From assembly GCA_017551215.1 (NCBI GenBank), contig JAFZMA010000207.1, positions 1 through 8,208 of the forward strand: 8,208 bases of DNA. Reading direction: 5' to 3'. Positions 1 to 6,520 of the stretch are shown here, piece by piece (the stretch's first letter is position 1; each line of letters begins with the position of its first letter). Source of the DNA: Bacteroidales bacterium. Lineage in GTDB: Bacteria > Bacteroidota > Bacteroidia > Bacteroidales > UBA932. Under the pieces are notes generated by a model that did not search any database, was not told where the DNA came from, and worked only from the letters and a program-made list of their open reading frames with translations. Made by a program: the position numbers and the translations under genes.

Positions 1-787
1 GCAGCGCCGATGTCTTCTTCAGGAAATCCTCCTCAAGCGCGGCGTCTTTATCCTGACATATTTTGTAAGATTGCACAAGAGCATCCACCACAATGATTCT
101 CGTCTCCTTCATGGCAACCTCCACACCTTCCGGCAGGCCCAACTCCCTTATCAAAGCCTTAAGCGATTCTGCTTGCGACCCATCCAGAGGAACCTTGGAC
201 TCCAGTAGAGAAATCTGCAGGTTTTCAAGGTCTTGGAGAGTCATCAGCCTCAGCGATTTTTTCCTGGACCCCTGGCCTTTGTAAACGAAGTTAGAAGTCT
301 TGAACGGAGTGCCGCAGAACGGGCATCCGTTGTACCTCTCCAGAGGGAACGTTCCGTCCGGGATGAAGTGCCCGCAAGGAAGGGTTGTGCCTGCCAATCC
401 CATAACGGTCTCTCTGCCTGAGTTGTCCGACTGTTCTCCCTTGAAAAGCCTCATGAAGTTTGCATAGAAGGTTATGCAGTGGTCCGCAAAGGATTCTCCG
501 GTTGGAGTGTCCCAACCTTTTACAAGCGGCATCCAGTTAAGCTGTATGCCAAGCGCGGTGTCTATGGCTTCCGTTATATCATCCAGAAGAGAGCCGTCTT
601 CCGCACTTTTGATACAGAGAGCCCTAAGCAGCTCTTCTTCCACTACATAGCCCTTCTCTGAAAGGCTTAGAAGAAAAGCCGCCACTTCCTTGGATATTGG
701 CGTTTCTTTGTCCAGATTCTTGCGGCAGGTATCTACATAAACTGCATTATACCTCAGAGCCACAGATAAAAGATCGTTCGTTTTCAT
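1..787 (-). CDS. Uncharacterised protein with a CxH...CxxC zinc-ribbon-like motif (5' part; runs off the left edge)
   Basis: I do not recognise this family. An uninterrupted reading frame runs from ATG at 787 to the window edge, giving 262 complete codons, so the protein continues beyond position 1. It begins MKTNDLLSVALRYNAVYVDT and shows no signal peptide or membrane segment, so a cytoplasmic location is likely. Residues 138-158 hold C138-G-H140 and C155-P-F-C158 within a 'LPCGHFIPDG...GCPFCGTPF' stretch, a spacing typical of a small zinc-binding ribbon. The parts before it (1-130) and after it (175-262) look mainly helical and charged, for example LQDLENLQISLLESK. The ATG is supported by a perfect -7 promoter box at 872-879, about 85 bases upstream. 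The codon pattern resembles its neighbours. The reading frame is near certain; the function is unknown and zinc binding is inferred from the motif alone. Confidence 0.8.
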   Translation of the reverse strand, partial: MKTNDLLSVALRYNAVYVDTCRKNLDKETPISKEVAAFLLSLSEKGYVVEEELLRALCIKSAEDGSLLDDITEAIDTALGIQLNWMPLVKGWDTPTGESFADHCITFYANFMRLFKGEQSDNSGRETVMGLAGTTLPCGHFIPDGTFPLERYNGCPFCGTPFKTSNFVYKGQGSRKKSLRLMTLQDLENLQISLLESKVPLDGSQAESLKALIRELGLPEGVEVAMKETRIIVVDALVQSYKICQDKDAALEEDFLKKTSAL

Positions 788-840
788 ATAAAAGAACGGA
801 AATTGCCGGTCTGGAAAATGAAACCCGAGGGCTTCTGCAT
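784..840 (-). other. Possible 18-codon upstream ORF in the leader of the 787 gene
   Basis: An ATG at 840 opens an 18-residue frame (MQKPSGFIFQTGNFRSFI) whose TGA overlaps the ATG of the zinc-ribbon gene as ATGA (784-787). It lies between the predicted promoter at 872-879 and the main start, so it should be in the mRNA. The overlap is what translational coupling or a leader peptide would give, but an ORF this short is easily met by chance and no ribosome-binding signal marks it. Confidence 0.2.
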
Positions 841-855
841 GGAAGTAAGACCGGC
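805..855 (-). other. Inverted repeat forming a leader stem-loop
   Basis: Perfect 8-base arms gccggtct (805-812) and agaccggc (848-855) enclose 35 bases. On the minus-strand RNA the interior can form a second hairpin, gaagccc/ggguuuc with one G-U pair. It sits in the 5' untranslated region of the zinc-ribbon gene, between promoter and start codon. It has no U-run after it and is therefore not an ordinary terminator. A regulatory leader is possible; it matches no riboswitch I know. Confidence 0.35.
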
Positions 856-871
856 TTGGTCCGTTGTATTG

Positions 872-879
872 CAAATATA
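872..879 (-). promoter_or_regulatory. Predicted Bacteroidota -7 box for the zinc-ribbon gene
   Basis: On the minus strand the bases read TATATTTG, a perfect match to the Bacteroidota -7 consensus TAnnTTTG. The -33 region, inside the end of the upstream transporter gene, has no clear TTTG. Transcription would start near 865 and leave a leader of about 78 bases before ATG 787. Confidence 0.5.
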
Positions 880-893
880 ACTAAAATCCCCGT

Positions 894-2081
894 TTAAACA
901 TCTGAAGGAGTGGAGTCGTCCTCCGGAGCGGAAGGATTGTCTATGGGCTCCGCTGTTTCAGGGATATCCTCCGGCGGTCCGGTCACCGCTTTAGGTGTCT
1001 GGAGCGGACGGACTATATATCGTTGATAATAAGTAAGAAGCAATGTGGTCAGAGGCAGTGCGATTATCATTCCCAGCAGCCCCAGCAGGCTTCCCCAGAT
1101 AGAGAGGGAAAGAAGTATGATCGCTGAGTTAAGTCCTGTTACCTTGCCCATGATTTTTGGCGTGAGGATAGTGTCCTGGATAGTCTGCACAATGGCAAAC
1201 ACAATGAGCACAGAAAGCATTATCATCCAGAAGCTCTCCCCTGTATCCGCGGCTTTTACAGTGGCCAGCATGGTCAGCGGTATGAAGCTGGCTATCTGGA
1301 GGTAAGGCACCATGTTCAGTAGACCGATGAACAGTCCCATAGCCACGGCCATAGGGAAACCGATTATCAGAAAGCCTATGCAGAACAGGATTCCCACGCA
1401 AAGAGCCACAAGAGCCTGGCCGCGGAAGTATTTGTTCATACCGTCCTCTATGTCTGTAACCAGTTGCCTTACCGGCTTTCTCCAACGCTCCGGAAGCAGA
1501 GTCTGCCATCCGCCGATAAGCCTCTCATAGTCAAGAAGTATGAATAGCAGATACAGCAGGCCCATCGTAACGGAAAAGATGCCGGAAAGAGCCCTGAAGG
1601 AACCGGACACCACGCCCCAGATCTTCGGCATGGATTCCTGGAGAACACTCAACAGTCCGTCTATGGTAAAGGCGCTTTTCAGGTGCTCGACATCCAGATG
1701 GCCTTTCAAGAAATCCCGGATTGTGGCGGAAAATCCTCCGGAGTCATAATCGTTCTGGAGATAGCCTACCAGCATGTCCTTGACCTTGAGGGCTTCCTCA
1801 ATCATTGGCGGGAATATCAGCATAAATACGCCGTAAAGCGCGCCTCCCACCAGGGCAAAGGCCACGAGAATAGCCACAATGCGGTATTTGAGCCGGCATT
1901 TATGCTGCAGGAAACAAACCAGCGGATGCATCAGGTATGCTATCAGCCATGCCACGCCAAAAGGAAGAAGCACACTGCTCAGCCTTTTCAGAAGAAAGAA
2001 AGCCCCTATCACAAGGAGAACTATGATGCATCCCCTTATGAAGAGGTCAAATGTAATCTGTCTGTTCTTGAAATAATCCAT
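894..2081 (-). CDS. AI-2E/PerM family membrane transporter
   Basis: This 395-residue integral membrane protein belongs to the AI-2E transporter family (formerly UPF0118). Members have been linked to export of autoinducer-2, sodium/proton exchange or other small-molecule efflux, so the substrate here is not predictable. Hydrophobic segments lie near residues 17-31, 35-56, 66-92, 164-184, 222-250, 253-275, 286-300 and 320-350, with the soluble stretch at about 95-160 typical of the family. Conserved C-terminal motifs are visible: GLLNMVPYLQ (253-262), QTIQDTILTPKIMG (299-312) and GSLLGLLGMIIALP (330-343). The tail after about 365 is rich in Pro, Glu and Asp and looks disordered. I chose the ATG at 2081 (MDYFKNRQ) because a perfect -7 box at 2103-2110 would lie inside the coding sequence if translation began at the further ATG at 2123. 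It is transcribed alone, divergently from the radical SAM operon. Confidence 0.9.
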   Translation of the reverse strand: MDYFKNRQITFDLFIRGCIIVLLVIGAFFLLKRLSSVLLPFGVAWLIAYLMHPLVCFLQHKCRLKYRIVAILVAFALVGGALYGVFMLIFPPMIEEALKVKDMLVGYLQNDYDSGGFSATIRDFLKGHLDVEHLKSAFTIDGLLSVLQESMPKIWGVVSGSFRALSGIFSVTMGLLYLLFILLDYERLIGGWQTLLPERWRKPVRQLVTDIEDGMNKYFRGQALVALCVGILFCIGFLIIGFPMAVAMGLFIGLLNMVPYLQIASFIPLTMLATVKAADTGESFWMIMLSVLIVFAIVQTIQDTILTPKIMGKVTGLNSAIILLSLSIWGSLLGLLGMIIALPLTTLLLTYYQRYIVRPLQTPKAVTGPPEDIPETAEPIDNPSAPEDDSTPSDV

Positions 2082-2102
2082 ATTCCTTGGCTTTATCAGA
2101 AA

Positions 2103-2110
2103 CAAATTTA
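2103..2110 (-). promoter_or_regulatory. Predicted -7 box for the AI-2E family gene
   Basis: The minus strand reads TAAATTTG, a perfect TAnnTTTG match. The start of transcription would be near 2097, leaving a short leader of about 16 bases to ATG 2081. No strong -33 TTTG is seen. The box argues for the 2081 start over the ATG at 2123. Confidence 0.45.
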
Positions 2111-2152
2111 CAATTAATCGCATTAGGAAATGGGTTCTTAGATAAAAATTGT

Positions 2153-2160
2153 TATCTTTG
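2153..2160 (+). promoter_or_regulatory. Predicted -7 box for the lipoprotein/radical SAM operon
   Basis: The plus strand reads TATCTTTG, a perfect TAnnTTTG match about 32 bases before ATG 2192. The -33 region is weak (no TTG at the proper spacing). A 6-base dyad agataa/ttatct (2140-2145 and 2152-2157) overlaps the box and could be an operator half-site pair, though such short dyads are common by chance. Confidence 0.5.
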
Positions 2161-2191
2161 AAAGCAAAGAAAACTCTTAAAAGATTCGGCT

Positions 2192-2416
2192 ATGAAATTC
2201 AGGTGGTTCAGAAATTTCCTCAAGGGCTGTTCCCTGACTACAGCTTTGTTTGTATTTACCGCTTGCTACGGCACCCCTCAGGGCTACAAGATGGAAGAGC
2301 CTGTAGATGAGGATGAAGTTGTTGCAGAAGCACCGGAACAGGACAGCGCCACAACAGTGGAAGATGCCTTGAAAACTGAAACCGCAAACGCAGAGCCAGA
2401 AGAAGGCAAAGGATAA
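2192..2416 (+). CDS. Small acidic lipoprotein, candidate substrate of the adjacent radical SAM enzyme
   Basis: This 74-residue protein has a basic N-terminus (MKFRWFRNFLKG), a hydrophobic core and a lipobox ending F-T-A-C25, so it should be lipidated at Cys25 and held in the membrane. The mature part is 50 residues: Cys-Tyr-Gly-Thr-Pro-Gln-Gly-Tyr, then a low-complexity tail in which about 15 of 49 residues are Asp or Glu. The Cys-Tyr-Gly-x-Pro start just after the lipobox resembles the putative lipoproteins of the Bacteroidota rSAM/lipoprotein system (TIGR04134, from memory). As I recall, family members are usually longer, so this one looks short or diverged. Its TAA overlaps the ATG of the radical SAM gene by one base (TAATG), which suggests translational coupling and fixed stoichiometry. 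The gene and lipobox are well supported. The role as a modification substrate is inferred from position and family. Confidence 0.8.
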   Translation: MKFRWFRNFLKGCSLTTALFVFTACYGTPQGYKMEEPVDEDEVVAEAPEQDSATTVEDALKTETANAEPEEGKG

Positions 2417-3483
2417 TGAATCCCTTCCTGTTCAGGCAATTCCGCAAGCTCGAGACAAATAATCACGAGCTTAACTATCTTTTCTGGGAATGTACTCAGC
2501 GATGTAATCTCTCCTGCCGCCATTGCGGAAGCGACTGCTTTGCCTCCGCCAAGGATCTCGACATGCCACTTGAGGATTTTCTCAAGGCTCTTGATACAAT
2601 CCCCCCAAAAAACCGCCTAATTGTTGTGCTCACGGGAGGTGAACCTCTCTTAAGGCCAGACATTCAGGAAATCGGCATGGAAATTACCCGGAGGGGATAT
2701 TTATGGAGTATGGTTTCCAACGGCTTCTTCTACACGGAGGAAATGCACAGAAAGCTCATGTCTTCCGGAATGAGAGCCCTGACCATCAGTCTGGACGGTA
2801 TGGAAGACACCCACAACTGGATGAGAGGCAACCCTAAAAGCCACGAAAACGCTCTCAAGGCAATAGGTATTGCCGCTAAGGAAAAACGCCTGGATTTTGA
2901 CGTTGTAAGCTGCATAAACAAAAGGAATCTCCCTCAGCTGGAGGAGATGTACAGCACACTCTCCGGCCTGGGGGTAAAACAGTGGAGACTGTTCACCATC
3001 ATCCCGATTGGCCGTGCCGTTCAGGAGCCAGACCTCCATCTTTCCAATCAGGAGATGGTAAGGCTGATGGATTTCATCGCGGAGAAAAGAAAAGGGCTTT
3101 CAAAAAGAAGAGGTGCAGACCGTGCTATGGAGGTGTCTTTCAGCTGCGAGGGTTATCTTGGCAAGTATGAGGAAAAGGTGCGGCCGGTCCGCCATTTCTG
3201 CCATGCCGGAATCAATATTGCCTCCGTTCTGATAGACGGAAGAATCTGCGCCTGCCCGAACATAGACCGCGATGTTTTCTCTCAGGGCAGCATCTACAAA
3301 GACAACCTCTATGAAGTCTGGGAAAACAAATTCCAGGTTTTCCGCAAACGTAACTGGGCAAAAAAGGGCACCTGTTCAAGATGCCCTCAATTCAAAAACT
3401 GCCTGGGTGGAGGAATGCACAACTGGCATGGAGACTGCGCCCAGACATTAAGCTGCCACTACCGCAGAACTATTTCTGTTTAA
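2416..3483 (+). CDS. Radical SAM/SPASM enzyme of the rSAM/lipoprotein system
   Basis: This 355-residue enzyme should bind a [4Fe-4S] cluster through C30-x3-C34-x2-C37, cleave S-adenosylmethionine and make a 5'-deoxyadenosyl radical. The SAM-binding GGEP motif is at 74-77 and an ISLDG strand motif near 130. The C-terminal part is a SPASM domain for auxiliary iron-sulphur clusters: C262, G275, C278 and C280, then C320-x2-C323-x5-C329, C341 and C347. SPASM enzymes typically modify ribosomally made peptides or proteins (thioether links, epimerisation, Cys/Ser oxidation) or are cofactor-maturation enzymes. The pairing with a small lipoprotein gene points to the family I recall as TIGR04133. No signal peptide is present, so the enzyme would act in the cytoplasm before the lipoprotein is exported. 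Extra cysteines C26 and C41 flank the core motif. The radical SAM/SPASM call is very sure. The substrate is inferred, and an anaerobic sulfatase-maturase type activity is the main alternative. Confidence 0.93.
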   Translation: MNPFLFRQFRKLETNNHELNYLFWECTQRCNLSCRHCGSDCFASAKDLDMPLEDFLKALDTIPPKNRLIVVLTGGEPLLRPDIQEIGMEITRRGYLWSMVSNGFFYTEEMHRKLMSSGMRALTISLDGMEDTHNWMRGNPKSHENALKAIGIAAKEKRLDFDVVSCINKRNLPQLEEMYSTLSGLGVKQWRLFTIIPIGRAVQEPDLHLSNQEMVRLMDFIAEKRKGLSKRRGADRAMEVSFSCEGYLGKYEEKVRPVRHFCHAGINIASVLIDGRICACPNIDRDVFSQGSIYKDNLYEVWENKFQVFRKRNWAKKGTCSRCPQFKNCLGGGMHNWHGDCAQTLSCHYRRTISV

Positions 3484-4459
3484 CCCAGATAGCTACACGG
3501 AAACCCAGCGTTTTCTTGCCCGGCCTGCCCAGAGCGTCCTTTGCAGTGCCGTGTGTGCTTTCACGGTTATAGACCAGAGCCATGTTTTCATATTCGCTCT
3601 CCACTTCAGTAGAGGTAAGATAAGAGCCGCCTCTAATAACACGGGCATCTCCTTTTGATACCTTCGGGTTTACCTGATTACCACTTTGATAATGGTTTTC
3701 ATACCCATCGTAGCACCATTCAGATACGTTTCCGCTCATATCATATATTCCAAGACGATTTGGCTTGATATTCGCCTTAACCCATGTTCTTGTTCTTGGC
3801 TTTAGGCCATGTTCAGCATCCCACTTTTCTGTCTTTTCGAGTTTCTCCTTATAAGTTCCGGTGATTGCAGCATGACCTTCTTCCATTGCTTTGCGAGCCT
3901 TCCTGGAATCGCTTCCGTTTTTAAAATAAAACTCTGTGTTGTACCAGCATGTGGCTATCTCGGAGAGCTTGCCAGTACCAGAAAAATGGACATTTTCTGT
4001 ATTAACCCACTCGCCGCCACGTGCAGCAAATTCCCATTGGGCTTCTGTAGGAAGCTGGAAATTCTGACCTGTCAAAGAATGAAGCATCTTGCAGAATTGC
4101 TGAGCCTCGTTCCACGATACATTGGTTACAGGCAAGTCTTTTCCCTTGACAGCACTATGGTTGGCACTCGCTCCCATAATTGCCTCATATTCCTCCTGTG
4201 TTACCTCATATTTGCAAATATAGAAATCGGTCACATTGACATAATGTTTAGGACTGGCATGCTTAAGCGTTTCATTTTTAGGGTTTCCCGCTGTACCCAT
4301 CCAGAAATATCCGCCTGGAACACGCACCATGTTTTTTACAATCTGCTGTGCAAAGACAGCTGGATTGGCCTTTTCCTCTTTTGAGGAAACTTTATTCTGT
4401 GCCTGGGTAAAATAAGTGCAGACACAGAGCATGAACAATGCTAAAAGAACTTTTTTCAT
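3470..4459 (-). CDS. Exported FGE/SUMF1-fold protein lacking the catalytic cysteines
   Basis: This 329-residue protein has a signal peptide (about 1-20, ending TQA-QN; no lipobox) and then the formylglycine-generating-enzyme-like fold. Visible motifs in order are VPGGYFWMG (47-55), EVTQEEYEAIMG (85-96), LPTEAQWEFAARGG (136-149), RLGIYDMSGNVSEW (235-248), RGGSY (276-280) and GFR (319-321). True FGE has two cysteines just after the RGGSY-like motif; here that stretch reads Leu-Thr-Ser-Thr-Glu, so formylglycine formation is not expected. Secreted Bacteroidota members of this fold are often structural or ligand-binding envelope proteins. A charged insertion (about 180-225) separates the LPTEAQW and DMSGN motifs. 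It lies 46 bases after the related gene at 4506-5810, with no clear promoter between them, so they are probably cotranscribed. Its last 14 bases overlap the radical SAM gene tail to tail. Fold assignment is firm; function is unknown. Confidence 0.88.
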   Translation of the reverse strand: MKKVLLALFMLCVCTYFTQAQNKVSSKEEKANPAVFAQQIVKNMVRVPGGYFWMGTAGNPKNETLKHASPKHYVNVTDFYICKYEVTQEEYEAIMGASANHSAVKGKDLPVTNVSWNEAQQFCKMLHSLTGQNFQLPTEAQWEFAARGGEWVNTENVHFSGTGKLSEIATCWYNTEFYFKNGSDSRKARKAMEEGHAAITGTYKEKLEKTEKWDAEHGLKPRTRTWVKANIKPNRLGIYDMSGNVSEWCYDGYENHYQSGNQVNPKVSKGDARVIRGGSYLTSTEVESEYENMALVYNRESTHGTAKDALGRPGKKTLGFRVAIWVKQK

Positions 4460-4505
4460 ATTCTTGTTTTTATCTGTTTTAAATCTTAATCTCTCTTGTA
4501 AAACA

Positions 4506-5810
4506 CTATTTTTTAGGCTTCAAGGCAATCCTTAAACCAGGTTTCAGGACTTTAATGAAGAAATCCTCGTTAATAACTCCACTGTAACGGCGTTTTACAG
4601 GGAACAATGCGGTTTCGCAGGAACCGCCACGGGCTACATAATATGTGTCTTTCTCGTTTCCAAAAGGAATTCCAACCGTAGGATCTTTTACAGCCTTGTT
4701 CGGGTACTTGCTGTTAGGGTCGCTCACCCACTCAATGGCGTTTCCAGTCATGTCGTAAATGCCGAGTTCATTAGGATTCTTTGTCTTTACAGGGTGGTAT
4801 TTACCTTTGGCATTGGACTTTACCCATCCAACTGGTTCAGGTTCGGACGAACCGGAGTATTCAAGACCTTTGGAAAAAGGACCTCCCATAGCGGCATATT
4901 CCCATTGTGCCTCTGTAGGAATGTAGAATTCGCGCCCGGTTAAAGCAGAAAGCCTGATGACAAATTGCTGTGCATCCTGATACATCAGTTTATAGACAGG
5001 CAGAGCGTTATCCTTTACAGGGCTCGGATTATTGCCGCCCATAACGGCCTTCCAAAGTTCCTGAGTAACTTCCGTCTCGCCTATCAGATAATCAGACAAA
5101 GTAACTTTATGAGCCGGACTATTTTCTGAATCAATCGGATCAGGACCCATGGTGAAAGTTCCTCCTGGAACTCCAATCATCTTGAAAGTCACGCCGTTAA
5201 CACGGAAAACCTCGTCTTTTACGTTTTTTTCCTGTTTTACAACTTTTTCTTTAGGTAAAAGAACAACCATAACAGTCTTGATGTACTGGCCTATCTTTAC
5301 GTTAATCTTCACACCTTTTTCCTTGTCATTATCCGGCGTCCACGTAAATGTTCCAGTATAGGCTGTTGCTCCTGACAGAGTACCGGTATTGCCACTTGCC
5401 AAAGTTACCTTGCCACCGTTCTTGCCTTTTGATGATTTTGCTACTGTTTCAAAATCAATACGCTTAAGAATGTATTTGTCTTTAATACCGTCTTTTAGAC
5501 GTACTTGCAGCGGCCAGTATTCTCCACCGAGTATCTTTCTTGTCCATCCGTTCTCGTCATTGGAAATCCTGGCGTACGGTCCGGCAACCTGTATGTAAAA
5601 GTATGGATTGTCTACATAAGAACCTTTACTGTCAGAATCGCTGGCCTGAATTCCGAAAGCGTTACACCAAATCTTGAAACCAAGAGTTCCGTCTGAAAAA
5701 CGATAAGACTTGGAAACCTTCTTGGTATAGTTTCCGGAATACTCGTTCTGAGCCTGTGCTGTAACACCAAACAGACAGGCAACAATAATTAGTAATACAA
5801 AACGCTTCAT
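4506..5810 (-). CDS. Exported two-domain protein with C-terminal FGE/SUMF1 fold, non-catalytic
   Basis: This 434-residue protein has a signal peptide of about 20 residues (MKRFVLLIIVACLFGVTAQA), with QN as the first mature residues. Residues 22-190 form a region rich in Gly, Thr, Lys and beta-strand-like stretches that I do not recognise. The FGE-like fold follows: VPGGTFTMG (214-222), GETEVTQELWKAVMG (244-258), IPTEAQWEYAAMGG (297-310), NELGIYDMTGNAIEW (347-361), RGGS (394-397) and GLRIAL (425-430). The two active-site cysteines of true FGE are absent; only Cys398 lies in this area, directly after RGGS and not at the catalytic position. A binding or structural role outside the inner membrane is more likely than sulfatase activation. 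A promoter at 5857-5887 serves it and probably the downstream relative at 3470-4459. The two share the C-terminal fold but differ in N-terminal region, so they look like old duplicates. Fold is firm; function is unknown. Confidence 0.88.
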   Translation of the reverse strand: MKRFVLLIIVACLFGVTAQAQNEYSGNYTKKVSKSYRFSDGTLGFKIWCNAFGIQASDSDSKGSYVDNPYFYIQVAGPYARISNDENGWTRKILGGEYWPLQVRLKDGIKDKYILKRIDFETVAKSSKGKNGGKVTLASGNTGTLSGATAYTGTFTWTPDNDKEKGVKINVKIGQYIKTVMVVLLPKEKVVKQEKNVKDEVFRVNGVTFKMIGVPGGTFTMGPDPIDSENSPAHKVTLSDYLIGETEVTQELWKAVMGGNNPSPVKDNALPVYKLMYQDAQQFVIRLSALTGREFYIPTEAQWEYAAMGGPFSKGLEYSGSSEPEPVGWVKSNAKGKYHPVKTKNPNELGIYDMTGNAIEWVSDPNSKYPNKAVKDPTVGIPFGNEKDTYYVARGGSCETALFPVKRRYSGVINEDFFIKVLKPGLRIALKPKK

Positions 5811-5856
5811 TATTATGTGATTTTATTGAAATAACTAAAGGGAACCTTTTATAGTA

Positions 5857-5887
5857 CGAATATACAAAAAATTAAATAGAGAGTCAA
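5857..5887 (-). promoter_or_regulatory. Predicted Bacteroidota promoter for the FGE-fold gene pair
   Basis: On the minus strand a TTG (complement of 5885-5887) is followed after 20 bases by TATATTCG (complement of 5857-5864), one mismatch from TAnnTTTG. Transcription would begin near 5850, about 40 bases before ATG 5810. Both elements are at the expected spacing. Confidence 0.5.
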
Positions 5888-5931
5888 GCTCGGCGATGGT
5901 GTCTTGCAAGAGCTTGGGGTTCAGGCATATA

Positions 5932-5968
5932 AAAATATTACCCGCCTTATTTTGGCGGGTAATATTTT
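5932..5968 (-). terminator. Strong intrinsic terminator after the Cys-rich lipoprotein gene
   Basis: Perfect 15-base arms (5932-5946 and 5954-5968) enclose a 7-base loop. The stem has a GC core (cccgcc/ggcggg) and an AT-rich base whose minus-strand 3' arm runs into a T-rich tail. It lies 60 bases after the stop codon at 6029, between that gene and the promoter of the FGE-fold pair. The structure is nearly symmetrical and could also act on the plus strand, where no gene needs it. Confidence 0.85.
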
Positions 5969-6028
5969 GGATGTGCTCATTCCCAGTATGTTACAGAGCA
6001 CCTTCGCCCTGTATCTCATCGCTGAGAA

Positions 6029-6520
6029 TTACTTTGCCTCAGGAGCTTTTGGGCAGTCCTTGTGCTGACCATCGCACTCCGGCTTTCCCTCTGGGCAAGC
6101 CTCTCCGTGATGATGCTTAGGGCCCTTTGGACCGTGGAAGAAGCAAGGAACAGCCTTGGTTGCAGGGAATGCCTTGTCCCAAGCCTTCAGAACAGAGCCG
6201 TCTACTGCCTTGATTTCCTTAACCTGCTTTACGCCGATCTCAGGAACTGCAATCTCTGGGCACTTTTCTGGTTTTCCTTCCTTGCACTCAGGTTTTCCTT
6301 CTGGGCAAACCTTTGTGGAATCGCACTCTGCTTTCTCGCAGTTCTCGTGCTTGCCAGCGCACTCAGGCTTTTCGCCCTTGCACTCATGCTTTGCCTCAGG
6401 GCATTCAGCCTTTGTGGAATCGCACTCTGCACCTTCGCAAGCCGGCTTCTCTGGGCAAGCCTTCTTGAGAACGATAACTACAAACTGTCCGTCTTCGCTC
6501 TTAGGACCCTTGCACTCAGG
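6029..6520 (-). pseudogene. Out-of-frame C-terminal part of the Cys/His-rich repeat lipoprotein
   Basis: This 163-codon stretch continues the repeats of the gene starting at 6975, but one frame away. It reads Pro-Glu-Cys-Lys-Gly-Pro-Lys-Ser, then GQFVVIVLKKA, more repeats with KPEC, KHEC and ECDSTK, then VPEIGVKQVKEIKAVDGSVL, a His-rich KGPKHHHGE and a last CPEGKPEC, ending in TAA at 6029-6031. It has no Met codon and no evident alternative start, so it cannot be an independent gene. It holds 16 cysteines. Restoring one base near 6521-6531 would join it to the upstream part as one 315-residue lipoprotein. The terminator at 5932-5968 follows this stop, not the early stop at 6478, which shows where the gene originally ended. 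Confidence 0.8.

Noticed and set aside
291..515. 74-codon minus-strand frame near the left edge
   Set aside because: It is out of frame with the continuous 262-codon frame that holds the zinc-ribbon motif.
1129..1509. 126-codon minus-strand frame within the AI-2E family gene
   Set aside because: It overlaps in another frame a gene whose membrane segments and motifs are continuous; its sequence looks like out-of-frame translation.
3809..4384. 191-codon plus-strand frame inside the smaller FGE-fold gene
   Set aside because: It lies wholly antisense to a gene with clear family motifs and has no recognisable domain or promoter of its own.
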